DNA from: Oscillospiraceae bacterium
GTDB taxonomy: Bacteria > Bacillota > Clostridia > Oscillospirales > Acutalibacteraceae
NCBI GenBank assembly: GCA_015066515.1
Contig: SVOH01000001.1
Location: forward strand, 62,001 to 126,000
DNA: 64,000 bases
Direction of reading: 5' to 3'
Shown here piece by piece: positions 48,410 to 57,445 of this stretch (position 1 is its first letter; every line of letters starts with the position of its first letter). Position numbers and translations under genes: made by a program. Under the pieces are notes generated by a model. It did not search any database. It was given only the letters and a program-made list of their open reading frames with translations, and was not told the DNA's origin.

Positions 48410-49674
48410 ATTACTTTAAATTTAACCAAAAGCTTGAACAATTAAGTGTTAAAGCCGAGCAAAAGGCTAAAAAAAGCTTTGAAAATATAGATAGCGTTAC
48501 TGAATACAATCAAACAAAGGTGCTTAATGCATTTATTAAGAACCGTGTCAGTGAAATGCATCTTGGTACATCGACAGGTTATGGCTACGGCGACGTTGGG
48601 CGTGATACGTTAGATCAGGTTTTTGCCGACTGTATGGGTGCTGAGGATGCTATAGTCCGCCACAGCTTTGCTTCGGGCACACATACGCTTACGGTTGCAC
48701 TTTTTGGTATATTGCGTCCCGGAGATAAGGTGCTTGTACTTACAGGCAGACCTTATGACACAATAATCGGTGTTTTTGGCTTTGAAGGTCACACTGACGG
48801 CTCACTTACAGATTTTGGTGTCGAATATCATCAGGTAGATTTACTGCCTGACGGCACACCTGACATAAATGCTATTCGCGCCGAGCTTGCTTGGGGCAAC
48901 TATAAAATGGCGTATATACAGCGCTCTCGCGGATATAGTCTTAGACCAAGTCTTGCGATCAATAAAATTGAAGAGCTTTGTGCCACTGTGCGCGAGGTAT
49001 CCCCAAACACAGTTATTATGGTGGATAACTGTTACGGTGAATTTGTAGAAACCCGAGAACCAACCGAGGTCGGTGCTGATATTATTGCGGGCTCGCTTAT
49101 AAAAAATGCAGGCGGCGGTATTGCACCAACGGGTGGTTATATTGCAGGCAAGCGAGAGTATGTTGAAATGTGCGCAGGGCGTATGACAGCGCCGGGCGTT
49201 GGTCGCGAGGTTGGTGCATCACTCGGCCACAACCGCGAGCTTTATATGGGTCTTTTTGCGGCGCCGCACGTAACAGGCGAGGCGCTAAAAACAGCCGTTT
49301 TTGCTTCGGCGTTGCTCGAGGATCTTGGCTACACGGTTAGTCCGACCGTAGACGAAAAGCGAGCAGATATTATTCAAAGTGTTATTTTAAATAAACCCGA
49401 GGCGTTAATTTCGTTTTGTCGTGGTATGCAGTCGGGAGCCCCTGTTGATTCGTTTGTTCGCCCCGAGCCGTCTGATATGCCGGGCTACGACGATCAGGTT
49501 ATTATGGCGGCAGGCGCATTTACATTAGGTTCTTCTATCGAGCTTTCTGCCGATGCACCACTACGCGAGCCGTATGCCGCGTGGATGCAGGGCGGTCTTA
49601 ACTACCACAGCGCAAAAACAGGAGTATTGCTTGCCGTACAATGTATGATTGATGACGGCGTGTTAAAGATATAA
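48406..49674 (+). CDS. YnbB-like PLP-dependent enzyme (methionine gamma-lyase family/aluminium resistance protein)
   Basis: A 422-residue fold-type I PLP enzyme. LGTSTGYGYGDVGRDTLDQV, SGTHTLTVALFGILRPGD, VDNCYGEF and the Schiff-base region GSLIKNAGGGIAPTGGYIAG are family hallmarks. It is related to cystathionine/methionine lyases, but the physiological substrate of this group is unsettled. The start is TTG at 48406, overlapping the previous stop as TTGA, with GGAGG eight bases upstream. Confidence 0.88.
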   Translation: MNYFKFNQKLEQLSVKAEQKAKKSFENIDSVTEYNQTKVLNAFIKNRVSEMHLGTSTGYGYGDVGRDTLDQVFADCMGAEDAIVRHSFASGTHTLTVALFGILRPGDKVLVLTGRPYDTIIGVFGFEGHTDGSLTDFGVEYHQVDLLPDGTPDINAIRAELAWGNYKMAYIQRSRGYSLRPSLAINKIEELCATVREVSPNTVIMVDNCYGEFVETREPTEVGADIIAGSLIKNAGGGIAPTGGYIAGKREYVEMCAGRMTAPGVGREVGASLGHNRELYMGLFAAPHVTGEALKTAVFASALLEDLGYTVSPTVDEKRADIIQSVILNKPEALISFCRGMQSGAPVDSFVRPEPSDMPGYDDQVIMAAGAFTLGSSIELSADAPLREPYAAWMQGGLNYHSAKTGVLLAVQCMIDDGVLKI

Positions 49675-49690
49675 CAAAGGACTGAAAAGT

Positions 49691-50359
49691 GTGAAACAAA
49701 TATTTGACGGCAAAATTTATGAGGTATTACCCAAAAGTGACGGAATTATATTTCCGTATCAAAAGGCGGTTATTGATGACGGTGACGTTGTTTGGTACAA
49801 AATGCTGTCTTTTGAAAACTCTACAATGAGCGATGTAAGCGAGATGGTTTTTTGGAATATAAAATTTGGTGGCAATTATTCTGCGGCGCTTAAGCTAAGC
49901 CAAAATTTTGTTTGCTTAAAATCTATTATTTTACCAAACGGAAGGCTGTTTTTGTGTGATGAAAACGGACAGGTGTATATAATTGATAGCGATGGACTTA
50001 TCAATATTGCAGGTGAGTTAAAGTATCGCGACGAGCTGCCAACCAGCATAGCACTATATAAAAACAGCATCTGGGCAAGCTTTGCCGACACAAATGTTTT
50101 AATACGTTTTAATATAAATACATTGCGGGTAGAGCTTCGCATAGGCGGAAAAAGCTCGCCGTTTAATAAGCCAAAAAACATTTTTGTCGAGAATAACTTC
50201 GCTTATGTGTGCAATTTTGGCTCAAACAATATTGTAAAGGTCGACCTCGACAATTACTCGGTCGATGAGGTTTATACCTTTGAAGAGGGCGTACATTCTT
50301 ATGTCAAATCGGGAAAATATGAATTTGCGCTGCTCGACTCGGGGTTATACCTACTTTAA
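49691..50359 (+). CDS. Beta-propeller-like protein, function unknown
   Basis: A 222-residue protein starting at GTG (AAAGGACTGAAAAGT upstream). It consists of repeated short strand pairs with the pattern ILPNGRLFLCDENGQVYIID, SIWASFADTNVLIRFN, FAYVCNFGSNNIVKVDLDN, resembling blades of an NHL/YVTN-type propeller, though too short for a complete one. No signal peptide. It is embedded in the operon between the PLP enzyme and the HPr-like protein. Confidence 0.65.
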   Translation: MKQIFDGKIYEVLPKSDGIIFPYQKAVIDDGDVVWYKMLSFENSTMSDVSEMVFWNIKFGGNYSAALKLSQNFVCLKSIILPNGRLFLCDENGQVYIIDSDGLINIAGELKYRDELPTSIALYKNSIWASFADTNVLIRFNINTLRVELRIGGKSSPFNKPKNIFVENNFAYVCNFGSNNIVKVDLDNYSVDEVYTFEEGVHSYVKSGKYEFALLDSGLYLL

Positions 50360-50375
50360 AATGGAAGTGTAAAAA

Positions 50376-50621
50376 ATGTTAGAAAAAACAATTATTTTAA
50401 AAAATTTTGAAGCAGTAAAAAAATTTGTAGATATAGCAAATGAAAAGCCTTATGATATAGAACTTCTTTCGGGTAAATATATTGTAAACGCCAAATCAAT
50501 AATGGGCGTGTTCAGTCTGGACCTTACAAAACCGTTGGTTATGGTAGCTCATACCGATTCTCACGCAGAGCTTTTACGCCAAACCTCGCAATTTCACTAT
50601 GATTCTACAGCAAAGAAATAG
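50376..50621 (+). CDS. HPr-like protein lacking the active-site histidine
   Basis: An 81-residue protein with the HPr fold and its regulatory serine region intact: GKYIVNAKSIMGVFSLDL with Ser41 at the HPr Ser46 position. The GLHARPA loop that carries the phosphorylatable His15 is missing; that place reads ILKNFEAVKKFVDIA. It cannot carry phosphate from PEP in the PTS, but could still be phosphorylated on Ser by an HPr kinase, as is Crh in Bacillus. pcrA follows 8 bp later. Confidence 0.8.
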   Translation: MLEKTIILKNFEAVKKFVDIANEKPYDIELLSGKYIVNAKSIMGVFSLDLTKPLVMVAHTDSHAELLRQTSQFHYDSTAKK

Positions 50622-50629
50622 GAAATAAT

Positions 50630-53017
50630 ATGACAGAGCAATTTTTAAATCTTCGCCGAGAGCTTGTAAAAAAAGATTTCGGCTTTATGAACGACCGTCA
50701 GTTTGAAGCGGTTACTACAACAAAAGGGGCGGTACTTGTGCTTGCAGGCGCTGGTAGCGGTAAAACTACTGTGCTTGTAAACCGCATCGCAAACCTTGTA
50801 AAATACGGCGACGCATACAGCAGTGACTATGTTCCTTTTTTTACTAATGACGATATTATCGCCGCTAAGGCTTATTTAAATAACGAAACCGATAATTTGC
50901 CGCGTGGTGTTTTTTCGGTTGATGCGCCGCGCCCTTGGGAGATACTTGCCATAACCTTTACCAACAAGGCGGCAAACGAACTAAAAGAGCGTATAAACGC
51001 AAAACTGGGTCAAGGTGGCGAAAATCTTTGGGCAGGTACGTTTCATAGTATTTGCGGAAAAATTTTGCGTATAAATGCTGAGCGCATCGGTTTTACATCA
51101 CACTTTACGGTATATGATACCGACGACCAAAAACGCCTTATAAAAAACATTATGAAGGACAATGGTATCGACGACAAAATGTTTCCCGTAAAATTGGTTT
51201 TATCCGCTATTTCTGCAGCCAAGGACTCTCTTATTACACCAAAAGAGTATCTTGAAACCGCGGGTAACGATTACCGCCAACAAGTTATAGCAAAGCTTTA
51301 CAACATTTATCAAAAGCGTATGCGTGACGCCGATGCAATGGATTTTGACGATATGATAAATTATTGTGTACAGCTTTTTAAAGAAAATCCTGACGTATTG
51401 GAATATTACGGTAGTAAATTCAAATACATAATGGTGGACGAATATCAAGACACCAACCACGCACAATATGAATTGGTGCATCAATTGGCGTCAATTCACG
51501 GTAATTTATGTGTTGTGGGAGATGACGATCAAAGCATATACCGTTTCCGCGGTGCAACAATTGAAAATATACTTAACTTTGAAGACGATTACGAAAACGC
51601 CAAATTAATCCGCCTTGAGCAAAATTATCGTTCGGTAGGCAATATTTTAAATGCCGCCAACGCAGTAATTGCCAATAATCGCGGTCGAAAGGGTAAAAAT
51701 CTTTGGACCGACAAGGGCGACGGAGATTTAATTAAACTTTACACCGCGGCCGACGAACGCGATGAGGCAAAATATGTAGCCGACCAGATTCTTGAAAGTG
51801 TACACAGCGGCGCCAAATTTTCTGACCATGCGGTTCTTTATCGCATAAACGCTCAATCTGCAGCGATAGAAAATGTTTTTGCTCGTAGCGGTATATCATA
51901 CCGTGTTATAGGCGGTATGCGATTTTATGAGCGAAAAGAAATTCGTGATGTATTGGCATACCTAAATCTTATTAACAATACAAACGATGATATTCGTTTG
52001 CGCCGTATCATTAACGAGCCCAAGCGAGGCATAGGCGACACAACACTTAATCATGCGGCAGAAATTTCTCGTCAGTTGGGGCAAAGTTTGTTTGAAACAT
52101 TAATGTGCGCAGACCAATATGCACCGCTTTCTCGCGCAGCGGGTAAGCTTAAAGAATTTTGCAATATGATAATGGATTTATCAAATAGCGCCGAGCAATT
52201 ACCAATGAGTGAGTTGCTTATTGAAATGCTTGAAAAAACAGGTTATCGCCTAAGTCTTATGACCGATGCAGACCCTAAAAATGCCGACCGACTTCAAAAC
52301 GTAGACGAGTTTGTAAACACCGTAAAACAATACGAGCTCGAAAACGATGACCCCAATTTATCTGCGTTTTTAGAAGAAATTGCACTTGTAAGTGATATCG
52401 ACGCTATGAACGACAACGAGGATAAGGTAACCCTTATGACAATACACTCGGCAAAGGGACTAGAGTTTGAAAAGGTGTATCTTATAGGTCTTGAAGAGGG
52501 CGTTTTCCCAGGTAATCAGTCAATTTATGGCGGAAACAGCGAAATAGAAGAAGAACGCCGACTTATGTATGTTGCTATCACCCGCGCAAAACGCAATCTC
52601 TTGATATCAAATGCTGTAACGCGTATGGTATTTGGCTCGACCAATCGTAACGTTCCGTCAAGATTTTTAAAAGAAATACCCGATGAGTTTTGCAATATGT
52701 CAAAAAAAGTTCCTCAAATGTCTTACGGGCATTCTTACGGATCTTCTTATACGTCGTATTCTGCTCACACGTCAGTCAACGCCGCTTCATATACAAGACC
52801 TGCCGGCTCGTTTGGCAGTTATTCGGCAGCTTCAAGGCCACAACCTACTCAAAGCAGTAGTTACATCGCGGGTCAGCGTGTAGAACACAAGACCTTTGGC
52901 GAGGGACTAATACTTTCTGTGTCGCCAATGGGTAGCGATACTTTACTTGAAATTGCTTTTGATACCGTGGGTACCAAAAAGCTTATGGCTAACTTTGCAA
53001 AATTAAAAGTTTTGTAA
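50630..53017 (+). CDS. pcrA: ATP-dependent DNA helicase PcrA/UvrD
   Basis: A 795-residue SF1A helicase for repair and plasmid replication. Walker A LAGAGSGKTTVLVNRI, motif Ia ITFTNKAANELKERI, Walker B VDEYQDTNHAQYEL, motif III GDDDQSIYRFRGA, motif IV LEQNYRS, motif V TIHSAKGLEFEKVYLIGL and motif VI YVAITRAKR are in order. A Ser/Tyr-rich linker (about residues 690-745) leads to the C-terminal Tudor-like RNAP-binding domain (GQRVEHKTFGEGLILSV). In the family the insertion after motif I varies; here residues 60-95 are an extra segment. Confidence 0.95.
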   Translation: MTEQFLNLRRELVKKDFGFMNDRQFEAVTTTKGAVLVLAGAGSGKTTVLVNRIANLVKYGDAYSSDYVPFFTNDDIIAAKAYLNNETDNLPRGVFSVDAPRPWEILAITFTNKAANELKERINAKLGQGGENLWAGTFHSICGKILRINAERIGFTSHFTVYDTDDQKRLIKNIMKDNGIDDKMFPVKLVLSAISAAKDSLITPKEYLETAGNDYRQQVIAKLYNIYQKRMRDADAMDFDDMINYCVQLFKENPDVLEYYGSKFKYIMVDEYQDTNHAQYELVHQLASIHGNLCVVGDDDQSIYRFRGATIENILNFEDDYENAKLIRLEQNYRSVGNILNAANAVIANNRGRKGKNLWTDKGDGDLIKLYTAADERDEAKYVADQILESVHSGAKFSDHAVLYRINAQSAAIENVFARSGISYRVIGGMRFYERKEIRDVLAYLNLINNTNDDIRLRRIINEPKRGIGDTTLNHAAEISRQLGQSLFETLMCADQYAPLSRAAGKLKEFCNMIMDLSNSAEQLPMSELLIEMLEKTGYRLSLMTDADPKNADRLQNVDEFVNTVKQYELENDDPNLSAFLEEIALVSDIDAMNDNEDKVTLMTIHSAKGLEFEKVYLIGLEEGVFPGNQSIYGGNSEIEEERRLMYVAITRAKRNLLISNAVTRMVFGSTNRNVPSRFLKEIPDEFCNMSKKVPQMSYGHSYGSSYTSYSAHTSVNAASYTRPAGSFGSYSAASRPQPTQSSSYIAGQRVEHKTFGEGLILSVSPMGSDTLLEIAFDTVGTKKLMANFAKLKVL

Positions 53018-53072
53018 TATCTTTTTGTTTGCTTTTTGATAGAATATTATCAAAATATTAGGAGGTATTTGT

Positions 53073-53879
53073 ATGCTAGCACCAAGTCCGGTTGTAAAAC
53101 AAACGGCAAAAAATGCACTATCACCGTGTTATTTAACGGCAATCGCTGTTTCTTGCTTGCTTTTATTTATATATTGTATAGGCGGACTTATTGCGTCGAT
53201 GGTATCAGTATTTGCTGATTTAACGGGATATATAATAACCCTTGTTTTAATTGCAATTTTCGCATTATCACCCCTTACATTAGGCGTGCTTTATTATTTC
53301 AGACGCTTAATATGGGAAGGTCGCGACAGCGTGCTTATAATATTTAAGTACTTTTCCAGCCTTGACGAGTATAAAAGAGCATTGCATTTTACTTTTTTAA
53401 TATTTTTGCGACTTGTAATTACAGCGTTGGTAACCTTTTCACCTTGTATAGTAGTATGGGTTTTATCAAACGACGCTTTTTATGAGGCTCTTGGTATGTC
53501 ACTTCCTATATGGGCATCTAATTTATGGGCGCTTAATTCGGTAATTGCGATTTTTTCTAGCTTTGTGCTTGTGTTCATTATGCTTAGGTTTTATTTGGCA
53601 CCGTTTATATTCGTTGCCAGCGATGACATCGATTCTGCCGAGGCGGTTAATATGTCGTCTATAATCTCAAAAAGAACAGGCGGCGACTTTTTTGGACTTG
53701 TTTTGAGCTTTGCCGGATGGATAGTGATTTCTTTGTTTGTTGCTCCGCTTGTTTTTACGGTACCGTACTTTGCTGCATCATACTGTGTTCACTGTAGGTT
53801 TGCTATAACGGCATATAACCGTGACGTTGACCGTTTTAATGCGTCAAGCACGCCCAGCTATAGCACGGATGAGTTTTAA
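53073..53879 (+). CDS. Polytopic membrane protein, function unknown
   Basis: A 268-residue protein with about six hydrophobic spans and a short polar tail (STPSYSTDEF). The arrangement of an N-terminal span pair, an amphipathic middle (RRLIWEGRDSVLIIFKYF) and the AVNMSSIISK stretch before the last spans recalls DUF975-type proteins, but the resemblance is weak. GGAGG precedes the ATG. It ends 12 bp before the next gene. Confidence 0.7.
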   Translation: MLAPSPVVKQTAKNALSPCYLTAIAVSCLLLFIYCIGGLIASMVSVFADLTGYIITLVLIAIFALSPLTLGVLYYFRRLIWEGRDSVLIIFKYFSSLDEYKRALHFTFLIFLRLVITALVTFSPCIVVWVLSNDAFYEALGMSLPIWASNLWALNSVIAIFSSFVLVFIMLRFYLAPFIFVASDDIDSAEAVNMSSIISKRTGGDFFGLVLSFAGWIVISLFVAPLVFTVPYFAASYCVHCRFAITAYNRDVDRFNASSTPSYSTDEF

Positions 53880-53891
53880 AAGGGTGGTTTT

Positions 53892-54320
53892 ATGAGAAAC
53901 ATAGGATTTAAACTTTTATATGTTATCACCGCATTGGTTGTTATTGTTGAATTGATTTTTGCGGTAAAGGGAGGCCTTTTTACCAACATTGCCGAACTTC
54001 CCACAGGTAGCTTAAAAAGTTCAAACGTATCTCCTTCGGGAGAAAAAACACTAAACATATACGTCGTAAAAAACAATCTTGGTGTTGCTGTGCGCGGCGA
54101 AATATTAAACGGCGACGATTCGCACAATATTTTTTGGCAAACAGGAATCGACGAGGTTGAAGCATTGTGGCTTAACGACAATACTGTTTTAATAAACGAG
54201 ATACCGCTTAATGCAGATGATACGTTCGGTTACGACTGTCGTCGCGGATACTCATTATTTGATGAAGGCTCGCTCGAACAAAATTTTACAAACTTTAGAG
54301 GCGTAAATGAGGAAGAATGA
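53892..54320 (+). CDS. DUF5412-like membrane-anchored protein
   Basis: A 142-residue protein with one N-terminal membrane anchor (about 7-27) and an exposed domain. SNVSPSGEKTLNIYVVKNN, AVRGEIL, HNIFWQTGIDEVEALWLNDNTVLINEIPLN follow the DUF5412 pattern of a small beta domain of unknown function. Its last 14 bases overlap the start of the next gene. Confidence 0.75.
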   Translation: MRNIGFKLLYVITALVVIVELIFAVKGGLFTNIAELPTGSLKSSNVSPSGEKTLNIYVVKNNLGVAVRGEILNGDDSHNIFWQTGIDEVEALWLNDNTVLINEIPLNADDTFGYDCRRGYSLFDEGSLEQNFTNFRGVNEEE

Positions 54321-55653
54321 TACAATTGAGCTTGAAATCACCGACATAACGCACGAAGGAAGTGGCGTTGGCAGGTATGAGGGTATGGCGGTTTTTGTAC
54401 CTCTTACTGCTGTCGGCGATGTTATAAAAGCACACGTATTAAAAGTTAACAAACACTATGCGTTTGCAAAGTGTAATGAAATTATATCACCGTCAAAAAA
54501 CCGCACCGCTATTGATTGCGGTGCCTTTTCGCGTTGTGGCGGTTGCACACTGCGTCATATACAATATGAACACGAAGCCGAGCTTAAACAAAATCGTGTT
54601 ACACAAACTATGCAAAGAATTGGCAAGGTGGATTTTTGTAGTCGGCCGATAATTTGTGCCGACAGTCCAAATCGTTATCGCAACAAGGCGCTTTATCCCA
54701 TATCGCAGGATAGAGAAATCGGATTTTATTCAAGACATTCTCATAGGGTTATTCCTTGCGGCGACTGCCTATTGCACCCCGAGGTTTTTTGCATAGCGGG
54801 AAATATATTTACTAATTTTATAAAAAGGCATAATATTTCTGTTTATAACGAAGAAACTCATACGGGTCTATTGCGCCATTTTTATCTGCGTCAGGGTAAA
54901 AATACCAATGAATTAATGGTTGGAGTTGTTGTCAACGGAAAAGAACTTCCGCATAGTGCGGAACTTATAGATGAGCTTAAAAATCAAATAGGTGACAACC
55001 TTAAAAGTGTGATTTTAAATATCAATACCAAAAAGACTAACGTTGTTTTGGGTGACGAAAACATTCTGCTTTATGGTAGAGAGTACATATTTGATATACT
55101 TTGCGGTGTAAAGGTGCGTATATCGCCACATTCTTTTTATCAGGTTAATCACGATATGGCAGAGCGACTTTATGAAAAAGCACAAGAATACGCATCTCCT
55201 GACCAAAAAAATATTATAGACCTTTACTGTGGTGCGGGTACAATTGGTCTTTCTATGGCAAAATTCGCCAAAAGTGTTACAGGCGTTGAAATAGTTGAGG
55301 CGGCAGTACGTGACGCCAATATAAACGCTAAAGAAAATGGCATTAATAATGCAAGATTTTTGTGTGGAGATGCAACCAAAGCTGCCGAGCAATTAAAACA
55401 CGAGGGCACTACGGCAGATGTTGTAATACTGGACCCCCCAAGAAAGGGCTGCGACGAGCAACTGCTTAGCACCGTTGCAAAGGATTTTTCACCCGAAAGA
55501 ATAGTATATGTTTCTTGCGACGTTGCGACCCTTGCTCGCGATACGGCGATTTTACAAAATATGGGTTATAAACTGCGTGAATACACTCCGTTTGATTTGT
55601 TTCCTCGCACAGCACACGTAGAAACTGTCGCACTTTTTGAAAGAGGAGCTTGA
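54307..55653 (+). CDS. rlmD: 23S rRNA (uracil-5-)-methyltransferase, RumA/RlmD type with TRAM domain
   Basis: A 448-residue SAM-dependent m5U methyltransferase (U1939/U747 group). An N-terminal TRAM domain (IELEITDITHEGSGVGRYEG) is followed by an Fe-S Cys set (CGAFSRCGGC and a later Cys), the SAM site IIDLYCGAGTIGLSMA, and the catalytic region VVILDPPRKGCDEQLL with YVSCDVATLARD. A second, TRAM-less enzyme of the same family follows directly. Bacillus has a single dual-specific enzyme (RlmCD), so the two here may divide the targets. Confidence 0.93.
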   Translation: MRKNDTIELEITDITHEGSGVGRYEGMAVFVPLTAVGDVIKAHVLKVNKHYAFAKCNEIISPSKNRTAIDCGAFSRCGGCTLRHIQYEHEAELKQNRVTQTMQRIGKVDFCSRPIICADSPNRYRNKALYPISQDREIGFYSRHSHRVIPCGDCLLHPEVFCIAGNIFTNFIKRHNISVYNEETHTGLLRHFYLRQGKNTNELMVGVVVNGKELPHSAELIDELKNQIGDNLKSVILNINTKKTNVVLGDENILLYGREYIFDILCGVKVRISPHSFYQVNHDMAERLYEKAQEYASPDQKNIIDLYCGAGTIGLSMAKFAKSVTGVEIVEAAVRDANINAKENGINNARFLCGDATKAAEQLKHEGTTADVVILDPPRKGCDEQLLSTVAKDFSPERIVYVSCDVATLARDTAILQNMGYKLREYTPFDLFPRTAHVETVALFERGA

Positions 55654-55654
55654 T

Positions 55655-56896
55655 ATGCAGGCAAATATAAAAAAACATATCAAAACAGAAAACGATAAAA
55701 AGCCACAATGTCCCCACCGTAAAAAGTGCGGCGGTTGTCAGCTTCAAAATCTGAGTTATGAAAAACAGTTAAGCTTTAAGCAGGTTAAGGTAATAAAACT
55801 GCTTGGTCGTTATCATCACGTTTGCGAGATTATCGGTATGGAAAATCCCTATCACTATCGCAATAAGGTGCAGGCGGCATTTGGCGAACGTGGCAAAGAA
55901 ATAATTTCTGGCGTGTATCAGTCTTCTACACATAATATTGTTCCTGTAGATAGCTGTATGATAGAAGACCAAAAGGCAGACGAGATTATTGTTACTATAA
56001 GAAAGCTTTTAAAAAGTTTTAAAATGAGAGCTTTTAATGACGTAACAATGAAAGGATTTTTACGTCACGTGCTTATAAAACGCGGTTTTGCAAGTGGTGA
56101 AATAATGGTGGTGCTGGTTACTGCGGTTATGGATTTTCCAAAAGAGTCACAATTTGTAAATGCGTTGCTTAGTCGCCACCCCGAAATTACCACAATAGTG
56201 CAAAACGTAAACAACAAGCGCACAAGTCTTGTGCTTGGTGAGCAAAGCCGAGTGCTTTATGGAGACGGATACATTGAAGAACATTTATGTGGACTTAAAT
56301 TTAGAATTTCACCAAAGGCTTTTTATCAGATAAATCCTATTCAAACCGAGGTGCTTTACGGTAAGGCAATGGAATTTGCCGCGCTTACGGGTAACGAAAC
56401 TGTGCTTGATGCCTACTGCGGCACGGGAACAATAGGAATGATTGCTTCTAAAAACGCAAAAAGTGTAGTCGGTGTCGAGCTTAATCCTGACGCCGTAAAG
56501 GATGCCGTAACCAACGCAAAGCTAAACGGCGTAGAAAATATTGAGTTTATCTGTGATGATGCGGGTAAATTTATGGTGCGTGCGGCAGAAAATGGCGAAA
56601 AGTTCGACACAGTTATAATGGATCCGCCACGTGCGGGAGCAAGTCTTGAATTCTTGCGTTCGCTTGTAACGCTTTCACCTAAAAAAATAGTTTACATATC
56701 CTGCAACCCAGAAACGCAAGCAAGAGATTTATCATTTCTTACCCGCAAAGGATATAAAGTAAGGCGAATACAACCTGTCGATATGTTCCCCCACACCGAG
56801 CATGTCGAAAGTGTTGTTTGTTTGAGTAGGGAAAAGGCCGACGATTATATCCGTATTTCGGTTCATACAAAGGATTTGCAAGCAAAAGCCAACTGA
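55655..56896 (+). CDS. 23S rRNA (uracil-5-)-methyltransferase, RumA/RlmCD type without TRAM domain
   Basis: A 413-residue paralogue of the preceding gene product. It lacks the TRAM domain and starts with a short basic segment and the Fe-S Cys cluster CPHRKKCGGCQLQNLSYEKQL. SAM site VLDAYCGTGTIGMIAS, DPPRAGASLEF and the nucleophile in YISCNPETQARDL are intact. ATG 55655 follows AGAGGAG and comes 1 bp after the previous stop. It could act on U747, U1939 or tRNA U54; the sequence alone does not decide. Confidence 0.9.
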   Translation: MQANIKKHIKTENDKKPQCPHRKKCGGCQLQNLSYEKQLSFKQVKVIKLLGRYHHVCEIIGMENPYHYRNKVQAAFGERGKEIISGVYQSSTHNIVPVDSCMIEDQKADEIIVTIRKLLKSFKMRAFNDVTMKGFLRHVLIKRGFASGEIMVVLVTAVMDFPKESQFVNALLSRHPEITTIVQNVNNKRTSLVLGEQSRVLYGDGYIEEHLCGLKFRISPKAFYQINPIQTEVLYGKAMEFAALTGNETVLDAYCGTGTIGMIASKNAKSVVGVELNPDAVKDAVTNAKLNGVENIEFICDDAGKFMVRAAENGEKFDTVIMDPPRAGASLEFLRSLVTLSPKKIVYISCNPETQARDLSFLTRKGYKVRRIQPVDMFPHTEHVESVVCLSREKADDYIRISVHTKDLQAKAN

Positions 56897-56931
56897 CAGA
56901 CAAACTTGATTTTAACGAAGGAGGACGAGCG

Positions 56932-57318
56932 GTGTATAACTCCATAACATCAAACGAAGATATTCATTACTTTCTTGAGAAGGTCAACTCACTGCACGAT
57001 GGGTATATCATCGGTGTCCAGTATATAAATAATGGAATATCAAAGATAGAACATGGACATTCTTTTAATCCTGAGCAAACAAAATTAGTAGTCAAAATAC
57101 TTGTCACCAGTATTTGGGATGCTGTTGTAGAATTGGAATTCGAGGGCCTTTTAGAGTGGCAAATAAAAGATAATCAATGGGATATGACAGATACTACTGT
57201 TATGTTTGATGACCAAAATTGGATTATTTGGTCGGACGATGTTTACATCAATATGGAAGAAGTAAAAAAAGGTTCGTATGCAATTGCTAAATCTATGAGA
57301 TGGAGAATTATAGAATAG
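56932..57318 (+). CDS. Small acidic protein, function unknown
   Basis: A 128-residue soluble protein starting at GTG with a strong AAGGAGGA site. It is rich in Asp, Trp and Ile and contains VNSLHDGYIIGVQYINNG, LEFEGLLEWQIKDNQWD and WIIWSDDVYIN. The composition resembles small immunity-type or housekeeping beta proteins, but I can make no assignment. Its codon use is somewhat more AT-rich than its neighbours. An imperfect hairpin (AGGAATTGG/CCAAATTCCT, 57317-57350) follows it; the rest of the gap to 57446 shows nothing I can name. Confidence 0.65.
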   Translation: MYNSITSNEDIHYFLEKVNSLHDGYIIGVQYINNGISKIEHGHSFNPEQTKLVVKILVTSIWDAVVELEFEGLLEWQIKDNQWDMTDTTVMFDDQNWIIWSDDVYINMEEVKKGSYAIAKSMRWRIIE

Positions 57319-57445
57319 GAATTGGCTTTATAGAGTTTAACCAAATTCCTATATATCAAACACCTTGGTAGACTCCCTACCTAAAGGGACAACTGTGGAA
57401 ACGGTAGTGCTTTTAAGCAAAATATAATAAAAAAGGGATTTTTAA

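Noticed and set aside
57316-57445. Small RNA between the 128-residue protein and the CAAX protease
   Set aside because: Only weak, short hairpins without promoter or T-run could be found.
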